Shown here one piece after another: positions 53,169-61,649 of a stretch of 64,000 bases of DNA (its first letter is position 1; the number at the start of each line of letters is the position of its first letter). The DNA lies in the NCBI GenBank assembly GCA_036273515.1, contig DASUHM010000018.1, positions 1 through 64,000 on the forward strand, written 5' to 3'. The position numbers were made by a program, and so were the translations under genes. Under the pieces are notes generated by a model that made no database searches, was not told where the DNA came from, and saw only the letters and a list, made by a program, of their open reading frames with translations. The DNA comes from Gaiellales bacterium. Its GTDB lineage: Bacteria; Actinomycetota; Thermoleophilia; Gaiellales; JAICJC01.

Positions 53169-54877
53169 CGGAACGCCTCGATCGCCGCCTCCACGGTCGG
53201 ATAGAAGTGGTTCGGGTCGATGGTGCGGGTGAGCTCGTAGCGCTCGATCTTCTCGCGGACCGGGTCCTTCATCTCGGCGAAGACCAGCGAGACACCCTTT
53301 GCGTTCACCAACTCGTCGAGGCCGTTCAGCATGTCGGAGGCGGTCGTGTCGACGTCGGTGATCGGCTCGGCCGCGATGACGATCCACTCCGGCGGCGGAT
53401 CGGCGGCCGCCAGCAGCGTCACCTGGTCGCGGAACGTGCGCGCGTTCGCGAAGAAGAGCGGCGCGTCGAACCGGAACACGACGAGGCCCGGCAGCTGCTC
53501 GGCCTCGGGGTAGCTGCGCACGTCGTGCCAGCCGGGCAGCGAGGGCACCCGGCCGAGCACCGTCTGATACGGCCACCAGGCCCGCCGGAAGACGTTCGCG
53601 ACCGAGAGGGCGATGGCGACCACGATGCCCGGCAGCACGCCGAGCAGCGCGACGCCCAGGAAGGCGGCGATCGAGAGCCCGCACTCCGTCGGCCGCTGCT
53701 TCCAGAGGCGCACGACGCCCGGGATGTCGGCCAGCGAGAGCGACGCGACGATGACCACGGCGGCGAGCGTCGGCTGGGGCAGGTCGCGCAGGAGGCCCGG
53801 GAAGGCGAGCAGCATCGTCGTGATCGCCACCGCACCGACCAGCCCGGTCACCTGTGACTTCGCGCCCGCCTGCTCGGCGACGGCCGTCCGCGAGCCGCTG
53901 GTGCTCACCGGGAAGCCCTGGAAGAACCCGGCGGCGATGTTCGCCGCGCCGATGCCGAGCATCTCCCGGTTCCCGTCGATCTCCCTGCCGCTCCGCCCCG
54001 CGAACGCCGAGGCGGTGGCGATGGTGTCGGCCAGCGACACGAGCGCGATGCCGAACGCCCCGCCGACCAGGAGCGGGATGTCAGACGCATGCACGTGGGG
54101 AACCGTGAGCGGCGGGAAGCCCTGGGGCAACGCCCCGACCAGGTCGACGCCGTGGTCGGCGAGGTTGAACGCGTAGGCGGCCGCGATCGAGACGACCACC
54201 GCGGCGAGCACGCTCGGGATCTTCGGCCAGAACCGCCCCAGCACCAGCATGACCGCCAGCGCCGCGACGCCGATGGCGAGCGAGGCGGTCACCGTTTCCC
54301 CGTCGCGCACGCCGTTGAAGAACGCCCGGGCCTCGGCCAGGAGGCCGGTCGCGTCCGTCGAGAAGCCGAACAGCTTCGGCAGCTGGCCGATCAGGATCGT
54401 CACGGCCAGCCCATTCATGTAGCCGATCATGGTCGGCTTGGACAGGAGGTCGGCGATGAAGCCCAGGCGGGCGATCGCCCCGAGCGAGGTGATCGCGCCG
54501 ACGAGCAGGCCGAGCATCGAGGCGAGCGCGATCGCCCGCTCCGGGTCGCCCTGGGCGCCGGCGATCGGCAGGATGACCGCGGCGATCATCGGCCCCAGCG
54601 AGGAGTCCGGGCCCAGGACGAGCACGGGTGATGGCCCCAGCAGCGCGTAGCCGAGCAGGCACATGATCGACGTGTAGAGGCCGGTGATCGCGGGCAGGCC
54701 GGCCAGCTCGGCATAGGCCATCCCCTGCGGGACGAGCAGGGTCGTGAGCACGAGCCCGGCCACGAGGTCGTGCGGCAGCCAGCCGGCCTTGTACTCCGCC
54801 AGCATCCGCAGCCCGGGCACCTGCCGGCGGGCCCCAGCAAGCCGGCCCGGTGCGGCGGTTGTCGACGGGGAAGCCAC
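53102..54877 (-). CDS. SulP-family anion transporter with STAS domain
   Basis: 591 aa from a GTG. About 10-12 membrane helices; SulP signatures VAGLVLTTLLVPQGMAYAELAGLP and GFFQGFPVSTSGSRTAV; cytoplasmic STAS domain from about 455 (WHDVRSYPEAEQLPGLVVFRFDAPLFFAN, SDMLNGLDELV). Transports sulfate, bicarbonate or other anions. The 10-12 residues of the C-terminus are encoded opposite the RDD C-terminus. A CAGAGT -10 box 6 bases before the GTG gives a leaderless mRNA. Confidence 0.92.
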   Translation of the reverse strand: MASPSTTAAPGRLAGARRQVPGLRMLAEYKAGWLPHDLVAGLVLTTLLVPQGMAYAELAGLPAITGLYTSIMCLLGYALLGPSPVLVLGPDSSLGPMIAAVILPIAGAQGDPERAIALASMLGLLVGAITSLGAIARLGFIADLLSKPTMIGYMNGLAVTILIGQLPKLFGFSTDATGLLAEARAFFNGVRDGETVTASLAIGVAALAVMLVLGRFWPKIPSVLAAVVVSIAAAYAFNLADHGVDLVGALPQGFPPLTVPHVHASDIPLLVGGAFGIALVSLADTIATASAFAGRSGREIDGNREMLGIGAANIAAGFFQGFPVSTSGSRTAVAEQAGAKSQVTGLVGAVAITTMLLAFPGLLRDLPQPTLAAVVIVASLSLADIPGVVRLWKQRPTECGLSIAAFLGVALLGVLPGIVVAIALSVANVFRRAWWPYQTVLGRVPSLPGWHDVRSYPEAEQLPGLVVFRFDAPLFFANARTFRDQVTLLAAADPPPEWIVIAAEPITDVDTTASDMLNGLDELVNAKGVSLVFAEMKDPVREKIERYELTRTIDPNHFYPTVEAAIEAFRQRDEGAGAAATVGAGSADVGP

Positions 54878-54883
54878 GGCCCG

Positions 54884-54956
54884 ACTCTGCCCGCTCGCCG
54901 GGCCACGCGGCTCATCCCGATGGGACGAGGCGCAGGTCAGACCTGCGAGCCACCAT
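54884..54956. promoter_or_regulatory. Shared divergent regulon promoter: SulP and lipid kinase
   Basis: One palindrome TCATCCCGATGGGACGA (54912-54928), with a -10 hexamer 22 bases away on each side: CACCAT (54951-54956) towards the kinase and CAGAGT (54884-54889) towards SulP. Each start codon is 34 bases from the palindrome, so a single bound dimer would face two mirror-image leaderless promoters. Confidence 0.82.
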
Positions 54957-54962
54957 GGCCCT

Positions 54963-56345
54963 ATGAGGACATACCGCACGTCGAGCGTCCGGCTCGCGGC
55001 GCTCGCCGCGCTCACGGCTGCCGTCATCGCCGTCCTCCTGTTCGTCCTCGCGATCTTCACGAGCCCCGTCGGCGTGGCCGTCGGGGCATTGGCGGTGGGC
55101 GTGGCCGTGGCATGCGGCTGGCTGGCGCTGACCCGCTCCGGCGGCGTGCGCATCCTGGCCCTGGCCGGCGCCGGCGTCGCGACGTTCGCCGCGGTGGTCG
55201 CGCTCGCGAAGGGCGACGTCCTGTGGGCGATCGCCGCGCTCGTCGCGAGCGTGCTCGCGTTCACCGCGGCCAGCCGCTCGGCCGGGCGGGCCCGGCGCGG
55301 GCGCGAGCCGCGGCCGGCCCGCGCACCGGAACGCCGCGCCGCCCGCCAGACGGCCCGGCCCGTGCTCCTGATGAACCCGAAGTCGGGCGGCGGCAAGGTC
55401 GAGCGCTTCCATCTGGCCGCCGAGGCCGAGAAGCGCGGCATCCGCACCATCGAGCTGCATCTCGGGGACGACCTGCGCAGCCTCGCCGCCGAGGCGATCC
55501 GCTCCGCGCCCGCGATCGGGATGGCCGGCGGCGACGGGTCGCAGGCGATCGTGGCCGAGGTGGCGATGGGCCACGACGTGCCCTACGTGTGCGTGCCCGC
55601 GGGGACGCGCAACCATCTCGCCCTCGACCTCGGGCTCGACCGCGACGACGTCGTGGTCGCGCTGGACGGCTTCACGGAGGGCGTCGAGCGGCGGATCGAC
55701 CTCGCCTTGGTCAACGGCAAGGTGTTCGTGAACAACGTCTCGCTCGGCGTCTACGCGGAGATCGTGCAGTCCGACGAGTACCGCGACGCGAAGCTGCGGA
55801 CGATGGAGCGGATGCTCCCCGCCCTGCTCGGGCCCGACGCCCACCCGCTCGACCTGCGCTTCGCCGACGGCGACGGCGTCCGCCACGACACCGCACAGCT
55901 CCTGATGGTCTCGAACAACCCGTATGCGCTCGAGCGGATGCTCGGGGCCGGGTCGCGGCCCGACCTCGACACCGGCACGCTGGGCGTGTTCGCCATCGAG
56001 ATCGAGAGCCCGGCGCAGGCGGCGAAGCTCTTCGCGCTCGAGTCGATGGGCCGCGCCCGCGGCTTCGGCGGCTGGCTGCAGTGGTCGGCGCCGACCTTCT
56101 CGGTCGACTCGAGCGGCCCCATCGCGGCTGGCGTCGACGGCGAGGCGATGACCATCGCCGCGCCGATTCGGTTCGAGAGCGTTCCGGGCGCCCTCACGGT
56201 GCTGCTGCCGCCGAGCGCCATCGGCGTCTCGCCGGCCGCGCTCTCGGCCGGCCTGTCGCGCCAGGGCATCGGCGAGCTGTGGGCCGCGGCCCGCACCGGG
56301 GGCGACGCGCCGCCGGCGGGGGAGCGCCGCGGCCCGGCCGAATGA
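54963..56345 (+). CDS. Diacylglycerol/sphingosine-kinase-fold lipid kinase
   Basis: 460 aa. Two or three N-terminal membrane helices (1-95), then a DAGK catalytic domain: VLLMNPKSGGGKVERFH, GMAGGDGSQAIVAEVAM (glycine-rich nucleotide loop, GGDGS near 188) and VPAGTRNHLALDLGLD. The membrane-anchored N-terminus is unusual for this family. Phosphorylates a lipid alcohol; followed by a PAP2-type phosphatase overlapping by 4 bases, which could reverse it. Confidence 0.88.
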   Translation: MRTYRTSSVRLAALAALTAAVIAVLLFVLAIFTSPVGVAVGALAVGVAVACGWLALTRSGGVRILALAGAGVATFAAVVALAKGDVLWAIAALVASVLAFTAASRSAGRARRGREPRPARAPERRAARQTARPVLLMNPKSGGGKVERFHLAAEAEKRGIRTIELHLGDDLRSLAAEAIRSAPAIGMAGGDGSQAIVAEVAMGHDVPYVCVPAGTRNHLALDLGLDRDDVVVALDGFTEGVERRIDLALVNGKVFVNNVSLGVYAEIVQSDEYRDAKLRTMERMLPALLGPDAHPLDLRFADGDGVRHDTAQLLMVSNNPYALERMLGAGSRPDLDTGTLGVFAIEIESPAQAAKLFALESMGRARGFGGWLQWSAPTFSVDSSGPIAAGVDGEAMTIAAPIRFESVPGALTVLLPPSAIGVSPAALSAGLSRQGIGELWAAARTGGDAPPAGERRGPAE

Positions 56346-56917
56346 CCGCCGCCGGGCGGGCGCCCTGGCAGCTCGCGCTCGGCGACCTCGCGGCCATCGA
56401 CGAAGCGGTCTACCGGGCGGTGGCCGCGACGCCCTCGCCTGCGCTCGACCGTGACCTCGCCCGGCTGTCGCGCGCCGCCGATCGGTCGGTGCTGTGGATG
56501 GCGATCGCCGCGGGCCTGGCCGTGGCGGGCGGCGCATCCGGCCGCCGGGCCGCCGCCGCGGGGCTGGGATCCGTCGCCGTCACATCGGCGCTCGCGAACG
56601 CCGGCCTGAAGCACCTGCACCGTCGCCCCCGTCCGGATGCCGTCGCCGCCGGCATCGGCGCCGGCCGCGCCGTCCGGATGCCCCGCTCGACGTCGTTCCC
56701 CTCAGGCCACGCCGCCTCGGCCTTCGCGTTTGCGACCGCCGCCGGTGCGGAGCTGCCCGTGCTCGCCTTCCCGCTGCGCTGCCTGGCCGCGGCCGTCGCC
56801 TATTCGCGCGTCCACGGCGGCGCCCATTACCCCGGCGACGTCGTCGGCGGCGCGGTGCTCGGTGGGGCGATCGCGGCGACGGTCGGCCGCAGCATGCGCC
56901 GGCTGGCTCCGCGCTGA
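56342..56917 (+). CDS. PAP2-family lipid phosphatase
   Basis: 191 aa. Type 2 phosphatidic acid phosphatase signature: KHLHRRPRP, PSGHAASAFAF and SRVHGGAHYPGDVVGG, all catalytic residues present. Four to five membrane helices. Coupled to the lipid kinase (ATGA), so the pair probably tunes a phosphatidate or isoprenoid-phosphate pool. A strong terminator follows. Confidence 0.92.
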   Translation: MTAAGRAPWQLALGDLAAIDEAVYRAVAATPSPALDRDLARLSRAADRSVLWMAIAAGLAVAGGASGRRAAAAGLGSVAVTSALANAGLKHLHRRPRPDAVAAGIGAGRAVRMPRSTSFPSGHAASAFAFATAAGAELPVLAFPLRCLAAAVAYSRVHGGAHYPGDVVGGAVLGGAIAATVGRSMRRLAPR

Positions 56918-56933
56918 GGCCGGACCATACGAG

Positions 56934-56969
56934 CGTCCGCCGGGCGCCGCCTCGTGCGCCCGGCGGACG
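56934..56969. terminator. Bidirectional terminator
   Basis: Perfect 13-bp stem CGTCCGCCGGGCG / CGCCCGGCGGACG with a 10-base loop, between the PAP2 gene and the convergent micropeptide gene. Confidence 0.87.
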
Positions 56970-56983
56970 AGCTTGCGGCGCCG

Positions 56984-57055
56984 CTACCTCCGGCGCGCGA
57001 CCCGCCGCGCGGTGCGGCGGCCGGTCCTGCGAGCGACTCTGCGTGCTCCGAACAT
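56984..57055 (-). CDS. 23-aa arginine-rich micropeptide
   Basis: ATG frame of 23 codons with AGGAAGG 9 bases upstream. 11 of 23 residues are Arg, arranged as RR pairs every four residues (ARRVARRTGRRTARRV), so a helix would present an extremely basic face. It lies 15 bases after the DUF6325-like gene and just before a terminator, as the last gene of that operon. May bind nucleic acid, polyphosphate or acidic lipid (inference). Confidence 0.6.
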   Translation of the reverse strand: MFGARRVARRTGRRTARRVARRR

Positions 57056-57070
57056 CTTCAGTCCTTCCTG

Positions 57071-57610
57071 TCAGCGGGTGTCGACCAGCGCGTGCGCCTC
57101 GGCGTCCTCGCGCGTCATCGCCCCGATCGCCACCAGGTCGATCGGGCTCACGAAGCCGTCCGAGATGCGGAAGCCACCGGCCCGGGCGACGGCGTCGCGC
57201 AGCCCGACGGCCCAGTGGTGCTCGATCAGGAGCAGGGCCGCGGCGGTGTCGTTGGGGATCTCCTCGACGACGTCCCACACCTCCTCGGCGTCGAACACGT
57301 CGATGCCCTCCTCGGCCGCCACCTCGGCGCCGGCGAGCGCCATCTCCTCGACGGCCTCCGGATCGTCGCCCGCGGCGCCGATGCCGATCAGCGCGCCGAT
57401 CTTGGCGCCGAACTCGATGCTCTCGTCCTGCGTCAGGTTGCTCGCCTTCAGGATCGTGACGTCGCCGTCGGCGTCCTTGCTCACCGCGAGCGCGTCGATG
57501 ACCCGGATCGTGTCCGAGTCGCGCAGCTTCTCGAGCTCTGCCAGCACCTCACCCTGGAAGTTCGGATGGTCGAAGCCGAGCACGATCAGCTGTACGGGTC
57601 CCACAGCCAT
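57071..57610 (-). CDS. DUF6325/DUF1269-like protein
   Basis: 179 aa, acidic and soluble. VQLIVLGFDHPNFQGEVLAEL at the start and EIPNDTAAALLLIEHHWAVGL near residue 120 resemble the DUF6325/DUF1269 family of stress-associated alpha/beta proteins. A Gly/Ala-rich segment (IGALIGIGAAG) lies where DUF1269 has its glycine-rich insert. Function unknown. Ribosome site GAGGGAGG before the ATG. Second gene of the 58033 operon. Confidence 0.78.
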   Translation of the reverse strand: MAVGPVQLIVLGFDHPNFQGEVLAELEKLRDSDTIRVIDALAVSKDADGDVTILKASNLTQDESIEFGAKIGALIGIGAAGDDPEAVEEMALAGAEVAAEEGIDVFDAEEVWDVVEEIPNDTAAALLLIEHHWAVGLRDAVARAGGFRISDGFVSPIDLVAIGAMTREDAEAHALVDTR

Positions 57611-57652
57611 GATCAGTCCCTCCCTCGTTCCGTCATCCCGCTGCGCCGGCCG

Positions 57653-58033
57653 TCACGCCAGCACGCGGGACTTGATCGACTGGTACTCCTCCTGCGAGAT
57701 CGCGCCGCTGTCGAGCAACGCCTTGGCGCTCGCGATCTCCGACGCCGGGCCGGCGCCCGAGCCGTTGCCACCGCCCGTGGGGCGGTACCCGCGAGACTCC
57801 ATGAGGTCGCGCTGGCGCTGGGCCATGCCCTCCGAGTTCATCAGCATGTAGGCGATCAAGCTGACGAACGGGAGGATGAACAGCAGGATGAGCCAGCCCG
57901 CCTTCTTCCCGCCCGAGGCATCGTTGCGCCGGAAGACGTCCACGATGACCTGGAACAGCATCATGAAATAGATCACCATGAAGAAGATGGCGAGACACGT
58001 CCACAGGAACTCCGCCACTGACAACACGACCAT
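57653..58033 (-). CDS. PLDc_N-SHOCT small membrane protein
   Basis: 126 aa. Two membrane helices (about 6-32 and 44-65) form a PLDc_N-type domain (GWLILLFILPFVSLIAYM), followed by a Gly-rich linker and a C-terminal SHOCT domain (IASAKALLDSGAISQEEYQSIK). Typical small actinobacterial stress-linked membrane protein, function unknown. Ribosome site AAGGAG. First gene of an operon with the DUF6325-like gene and micropeptide. Confidence 0.85.
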   Translation of the reverse strand: MVVLSVAEFLWTCLAIFFMVIYFMMLFQVIVDVFRRNDASGGKKAGWLILLFILPFVSLIAYMLMNSEGMAQRQRDLMESRGYRPTGGGNGSGAGPASEIASAKALLDSGAISQEEYQSIKSRVLA

Positions 58034-58062
58034 CGTTCACGTCTCCTTGTTGGGCTTTCTGC

Positions 58063-58107
58063 ATCGTGTCGCGACGGGTGCGGCGGTACGTCATCCCGAC
58101 CGGGTGA
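58063..58107 (-). promoter_or_regulatory. Regulon promoter: PLDc_N-SHOCT operon
   Basis: Palindrome TCACCCGGTCGGGATGA (minus strand, 58091-58107), 22-base spacer, -10 hexamer CACGAT (58063-58068). Confidence 0.82.
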
Positions 58108-58144
58108 ACCCGGAGGGGGTCCCGCCGCCGCACCCGAGCGGCCT

Positions 58145-59584
58145 CTAGAGCCCCTTTGCTGCGGCGATCCGGCCGGAGTCGACGGCGGCCGCGAGGGCCT
58201 TGTAGTCGAGCTCGTTGAGATCGGCGTACGCGTTCGCGAAGTCGCAGATCGCCCGGTCGAAGGTATCGCCGTTCCCGAGGTAGGCGGCGATGGCCACCCG
58301 GTCGCCCGAGCGGGCGTGCGCCCGTGCGAGGGTCCAGCCGCACATGCCGGCGTAGAGCATCATCCCCTTCGCCGTCATGGCCTCGATCACCGCCGAGCCC
58401 TTCCAGTCCTTCAGCTGGCGGCCGAAGAAGTCCCTGCGGACGCCGTCGAGCCCCGCGGCGATGCGCGTCCAGCCGAGGAAGATGTCGCTCGAGGCCTGCA
58501 TCATCCGCTGGCCGGCGACGACCCGCTCGCCGCAGTTGGCGAACGCGCTCTTGCCGAGGTGATCCTCGAGCACCGACGGCTGCGCCTCCTTGATCTGCAG
58601 GAGCAGCGGGTCAGCCTCGTCGCGCCCCAGCATGAGGGCGATCCATGCCCGCGTGCCGACGCTGCCGACGCCGACGACCTTGCGGGCGACGTGGACGAGC
58701 CGGAACTGCTCGAGGAGGGCCTTGCGGTCGTGCGGCAGCGTCTTGCGGTAGGCCCGCAGCACGTCGTGCAGGGCCTCGGTGAGCTCCTCGGCCTCCACGC
58801 CCTGGGCGAGATCCTCGATCGGCTCGATCAGCGGCGGGTCGGAGATGATCCGGGGCTCGCCGTCGACCATGTGCGTCAGCTTCGAGAACGCGTGCATGCT
58901 GTCGCGGGTGCGAGCCTTGGCGAGCGTCTGCTCGGTGCGCTTCACCTGCTTGCGCGTCGCCACCGCGCGCAGCTCCGAGAGCCGCGTGTCGACGTCCATC
59001 GAGGCGTACCAGACCTCGAGGTTGCGCATCGTCGCGAATTGCCGCATGGCGGTGCGGTACTCCCACACGCAGCGGCGGACGATCTCGCGGCGGTCGGCCA
59101 TGGCGAACTGGTTGTCGCGCCCGGCCACCTCGAGGCTGACCGCGAGCCGCTTCACGTCCCACTCCCACGGCCCCGGCAGGGTCTCGTCGAAGTCGTTGAT
59201 GTCGAAGACCAGCCGCCGCTCAGGCGAGCCGAACACGCCGAAGTTGGACAGGTGGGCATCGCCGCAGAGCTGCACACGCAGTGACGTCCGGGGGCCGGCC
59301 GCGAGGTCGGCGGCCATGATGGCGGCCGCGCCGCGGTAGAAGGTGAACGGCGAGACGAGCATGCGCCCGTACCGGATCGGGACGAGCTCGGGCACGCGAG
59401 ATTCCGCCTGCTTCTCGAGCAAGGCCACCGGATCGGCTCGATTCGCCGGCACCTCGAGGACGGCGTGGCGGAGCCGCGGCACCTCCTTGCGGGCCGCACG
59501 CCCGAGGGCGGTCCGCTCCGCGGTCGTCGGATGCTTCGTCTCGCGCCGCGGACGTCGCCGCGGGGGTGTGGTCACCGCACTCAT
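58145..59584 (-). CDS. DUF2252 protein (kinase-like fold)
   Basis: 479 aa. DUF2252 signatures: FTFYRGAAAIMAADLA, LCGDAHLSNFGVFGSPERR and FDINDFDETLPGPWEWDVKRLA. GDAHLSNFG with DINDFDE resembles the catalytic and metal loops of aminoglycoside-phosphotransferase-like kinases, so a small-molecule kinase is plausible. Its N-terminus MSAVTTPPRRRPRR is strikingly like that of the GH15 protein. It overlaps the YihY stop by 4 bases. Confidence 0.88.
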   Translation of the reverse strand: MSAVTTPPRRRPRRETKHPTTAERTALGRAARKEVPRLRHAVLEVPANRADPVALLEKQAESRVPELVPIRYGRMLVSPFTFYRGAAAIMAADLAAGPRTSLRVQLCGDAHLSNFGVFGSPERRLVFDINDFDETLPGPWEWDVKRLAVSLEVAGRDNQFAMADRREIVRRCVWEYRTAMRQFATMRNLEVWYASMDVDTRLSELRAVATRKQVKRTEQTLAKARTRDSMHAFSKLTHMVDGEPRIISDPPLIEPIEDLAQGVEAEELTEALHDVLRAYRKTLPHDRKALLEQFRLVHVARKVVGVGSVGTRAWIALMLGRDEADPLLLQIKEAQPSVLEDHLGKSAFANCGERVVAGQRMMQASSDIFLGWTRIAAGLDGVRRDFFGRQLKDWKGSAVIEAMTAKGMMLYAGMCGWTLARAHARSGDRVAIAAYLGNGDTFDRAICDFANAYADLNELDYKALAAAVDSGRIAAAKGL

Positions 59585-60534
59585 CCTGCACCTCCAGGTA
59601 GGCCGTTTGCCGAGCCCGCCGCACCGGCCCGGACCGCGTTCCTCCGGGCAGCGACGGCGGGAGAGAGCGCCGCGGCGAACATCACGACCGTTGCCGCGGC
59701 GATGAGCCAGAAGAGGATCGCCATCACGATCCCGAGACCTCCATACGTGCTCGAGTAGGACACGAGCCAGCGCCGCAGGATGAAGCTCGCCGCCACGTGG
59801 AGCACCGCCAGGCCGGCGACGGTGATGACGGCTCCGGGCAGGAGATCACGGGCGCTCACCCGCCGATGCAGGAGCAGCCGCGGCGCCCACACGAAGTAGG
59901 CCGTCAGCAGCCCCAGCCAGACGGCGTCGAGCGCCCAGCCGGCCCAGGACGGCGCCCCGCGCAGGTAGCGGATCTGCAGGATCCAGACGATCGTGAGCCA
60001 CATCAGCGCCAGCAGGACGACCAGGTAGCGGCCCTGGTCGGCGAACGTGTTCCGCAGCTCGATGCCCCAGATGCGGGAGTGCGCCAGCTGGAGGACGCGG
60101 CCGAAGCCGAGCCCGAAGATGGCGATGTTCGCGATCGCGACGATCACCGCGATCAGCTTGTCCTTCCCGGCCCCGACGAGCACGCCGTTCAGGAAGTGCG
60201 CCGGCGGCCCGGTCAGCTCGAGCCGGCGGGAGATCCGGTTGGCGAAGGCGTCCGGGTTCCCCGAGACGTACGTCGCCTGCACGATCGTGACCGGCAGGAC
60301 GGTGAGGAAGAAGTAGGCCGCCAGCAGCACCGCATAGAGCTGGCCGTCGGCCTGGCGGTAGCGCCGCACCCAGTGCGTGCCGACACCGATCCGCGTGGCC
60401 GGATCCTGCCTCTCGGCCCAGCGCCGGCCGCGCTCCGCCACGCCGGTCGCCGTCTCCGTCAGCCGGTTCGCCCCCGCGCGGGCCCGGCGCACCAGAGGCG
60501 CGCCCCGGCCCGGGTCGTTCGCGGTCGTCCGCAT
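59581..60534 (-). CDS. YihY/BrkB-family membrane protein
   Basis: 317 aa with six membrane helices. Family patterns QLYAVLLAAYFFLTVLPVTI, VLQLAHSRIWGI and YSSTYGGLGIVMAILFWLIA. Inner-membrane protein of unsettled function, sometimes called ribonuclease BN-like in error. First gene of a two-gene operon with DUF2252, start 9 bases after the regulon -10 hexamer, so nearly leaderless. Confidence 0.88.
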   Translation of the reverse strand: MRTTANDPGRGAPLVRRARAGANRLTETATGVAERGRRWAERQDPATRIGVGTHWVRRYRQADGQLYAVLLAAYFFLTVLPVTIVQATYVSGNPDAFANRISRRLELTGPPAHFLNGVLVGAGKDKLIAVIVAIANIAIFGLGFGRVLQLAHSRIWGIELRNTFADQGRYLVVLLALMWLTIVWILQIRYLRGAPSWAGWALDAVWLGLLTAYFVWAPRLLLHRRVSARDLLPGAVITVAGLAVLHVAASFILRRWLVSYSSTYGGLGIVMAILFWLIAAATVVMFAAALSPAVAARRNAVRAGAAGSANGLPGGAG

Positions 60535-60542
60535 CGCCCTGG

Positions 60543-60587
60543 ATCGTGGGCCGAGCCGGCCGTGTCTGCATCCTCCAGACCGGGCGA
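60543..60587 (-). promoter_or_regulatory. Regulon promoter: YihY-DUF2252 operon
   Basis: Palindrome TCGCCCGGTCTGGAGGA (minus strand, 60571-60587), 22-base spacer, -10 hexamer CACGAT (60543-60548). Confidence 0.78.
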
Positions 60588-60663
60588 ACCGGGCAGTCCG
60601 GGCCCTCGACCGGCTCGTCCGACGCCGCGCGCGGCCGGACGAGCCGATCGATCCCGGCAGCGG

Positions 60664-61071
60664 TCAGAACGCTTCCTCGGACCCGCGAGTGAGCGCGAAG
60701 AGGACCGCCACGCTCAGAAGGATCCCCGCGAGCGCCGGCATCGGCGCGGCGAAGATCATGAAGAACCACAGGATCGCCGCGACCAGCGCGAGCGACACGC
60801 CCAGGAAGTAGCCGGCCGTGCTGCGGGCGAAGACGAGCACCCCGGCGAGGAGCTGGAGGGCGCCCCAGATGAGGAACATCCAGCCCCAGAACGTGAAGTT
60901 GTTGTAGACGATGTCGCTGCGGTAATAGCTCGAATGCTGGATCGCGGTGAACCCGTTGACGACGTTCACGGCGCCGAGCACGATCAGCGTCGCCGCCGCG
61001 AAGACCCCCCATCCCGTGAGACCGATGCGCGGGCTTTCGGCGCCGGACGTCATCGTGGTTGACGTTGCCAT
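60664..61071 (-). CDS. Small four-helix membrane protein (DUF7144-like)
   Basis: 135 aa with four membrane helices. GWGVFAAATLIVLGAVNVVNG, then NNFTFWGWMFLIWGALQLLAG, matches a common actinobacterial family of four-helix membrane proteins (DUF7144). Function unknown. Ribosome site GGAGGTG before the ATG. Single gene under its own palindrome promoter. Confidence 0.82.
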   Translation of the reverse strand: MATSTTMTSGAESPRIGLTGWGVFAAATLIVLGAVNVVNGFTAIQHSSYYRSDIVYNNFTFWGWMFLIWGALQLLAGVLVFARSTAGYFLGVSLALVAAILWFFMIFAAPMPALAGILLSVAVLFALTRGSEEAF

Positions 61072-61102
61072 CTCACACCTCCGTCAGGAATGTCCGCACT
61101 GC

Positions 61103-61147
61103 ATCGTGGCCCGGCCCGCGCCCGGGCCGGTCGTCCGATCGGTATGA
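61103..61147 (-). promoter_or_regulatory. Regulon promoter: four-helix membrane protein
   Basis: Palindrome TCATACCGATCGGACGA (minus strand, 61131-61147), 22-base spacer, -10 hexamer CACGAT (61103-61108), identical in position and sequence to that at 58063. Confidence 0.82.
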
Positions 61148-61178
61148 ACCCGCGCAGAATCCCCGCGCAGCGCCCGCC

Positions 61179-61628
61179 TCAGCACTTCACGCCGGCGAAG
61201 GCCTGCTGGTACTGGTCGGCGAGATGCCGGCCCGCGGTCGTCAGCGTGGCCGCGGCATCCGTCACCGACTGGGCGGACGTGATGTCCTGGGTGACCTGGT
61301 TCACCTGAGAGCTGAACGCCGAGTTGGCCGCCGTCAGCTGATCCTTCAGGTCGCCCGTGACGTCGGGAAGCGAATCCTGGATCGTGCCCAGGTCCTTCTG
61401 GATCTGATCGAGCGACGTCTTCGCGGTGTCGACCGACGAGAGCGACGCCGGCAGGCCCTTGAGCTTCGTGACCTGGGTGTCGATGTCCGCTTTCGCGTTG
61501 CAGGCGTTCTTCCTGGCGGTGTCCGCGGACGAGCTGCTCCCGCCGCAGCCCGACGCCGCCACGAGCGCGGCGAGGACCGCGAGCGCGGCAACGCCGGCGC
61601 GCACACCGTGTGAGGAGAGACGTGACAT
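61179..61628 (-). CDS. Lipoprotein with helical exported domain
   Basis: 149 aa. Signal peptide with lipobox ending AASGC (C28), then GGSSSS and a long helical region of Thr/Gln/Ser-rich heptads (SVDTAKTSLDQIQKDLGTI, LTAANSAFSSQVNQVTQD). Cysteines near 43 and at the last residue may pair. No family recognised. It starts 21 bases after the SHOCT gene and is probably co-transcribed with it. Confidence 0.8.
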   Translation of the reverse strand: MSRLSSHGVRAGVAALAVLAALVAASGCGGSSSSADTARKNACNAKADIDTQVTKLKGLPASLSSVDTAKTSLDQIQKDLGTIQDSLPDVTGDLKDQLTAANSAFSSQVNQVTQDITSAQSVTDAAATLTTAGRHLADQYQQAFAGVKC

Positions 61629-61649
61629 GCGGCTGGTACCGCGCCGAGA

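Noticed and set aside
57633-57649. TCATCCCG before the DUF6325-like gene as a regulon site
   Set aside because: Only the left half-site matches, and the -10 would fall on the start codon. The gene is probably read through from 58033.
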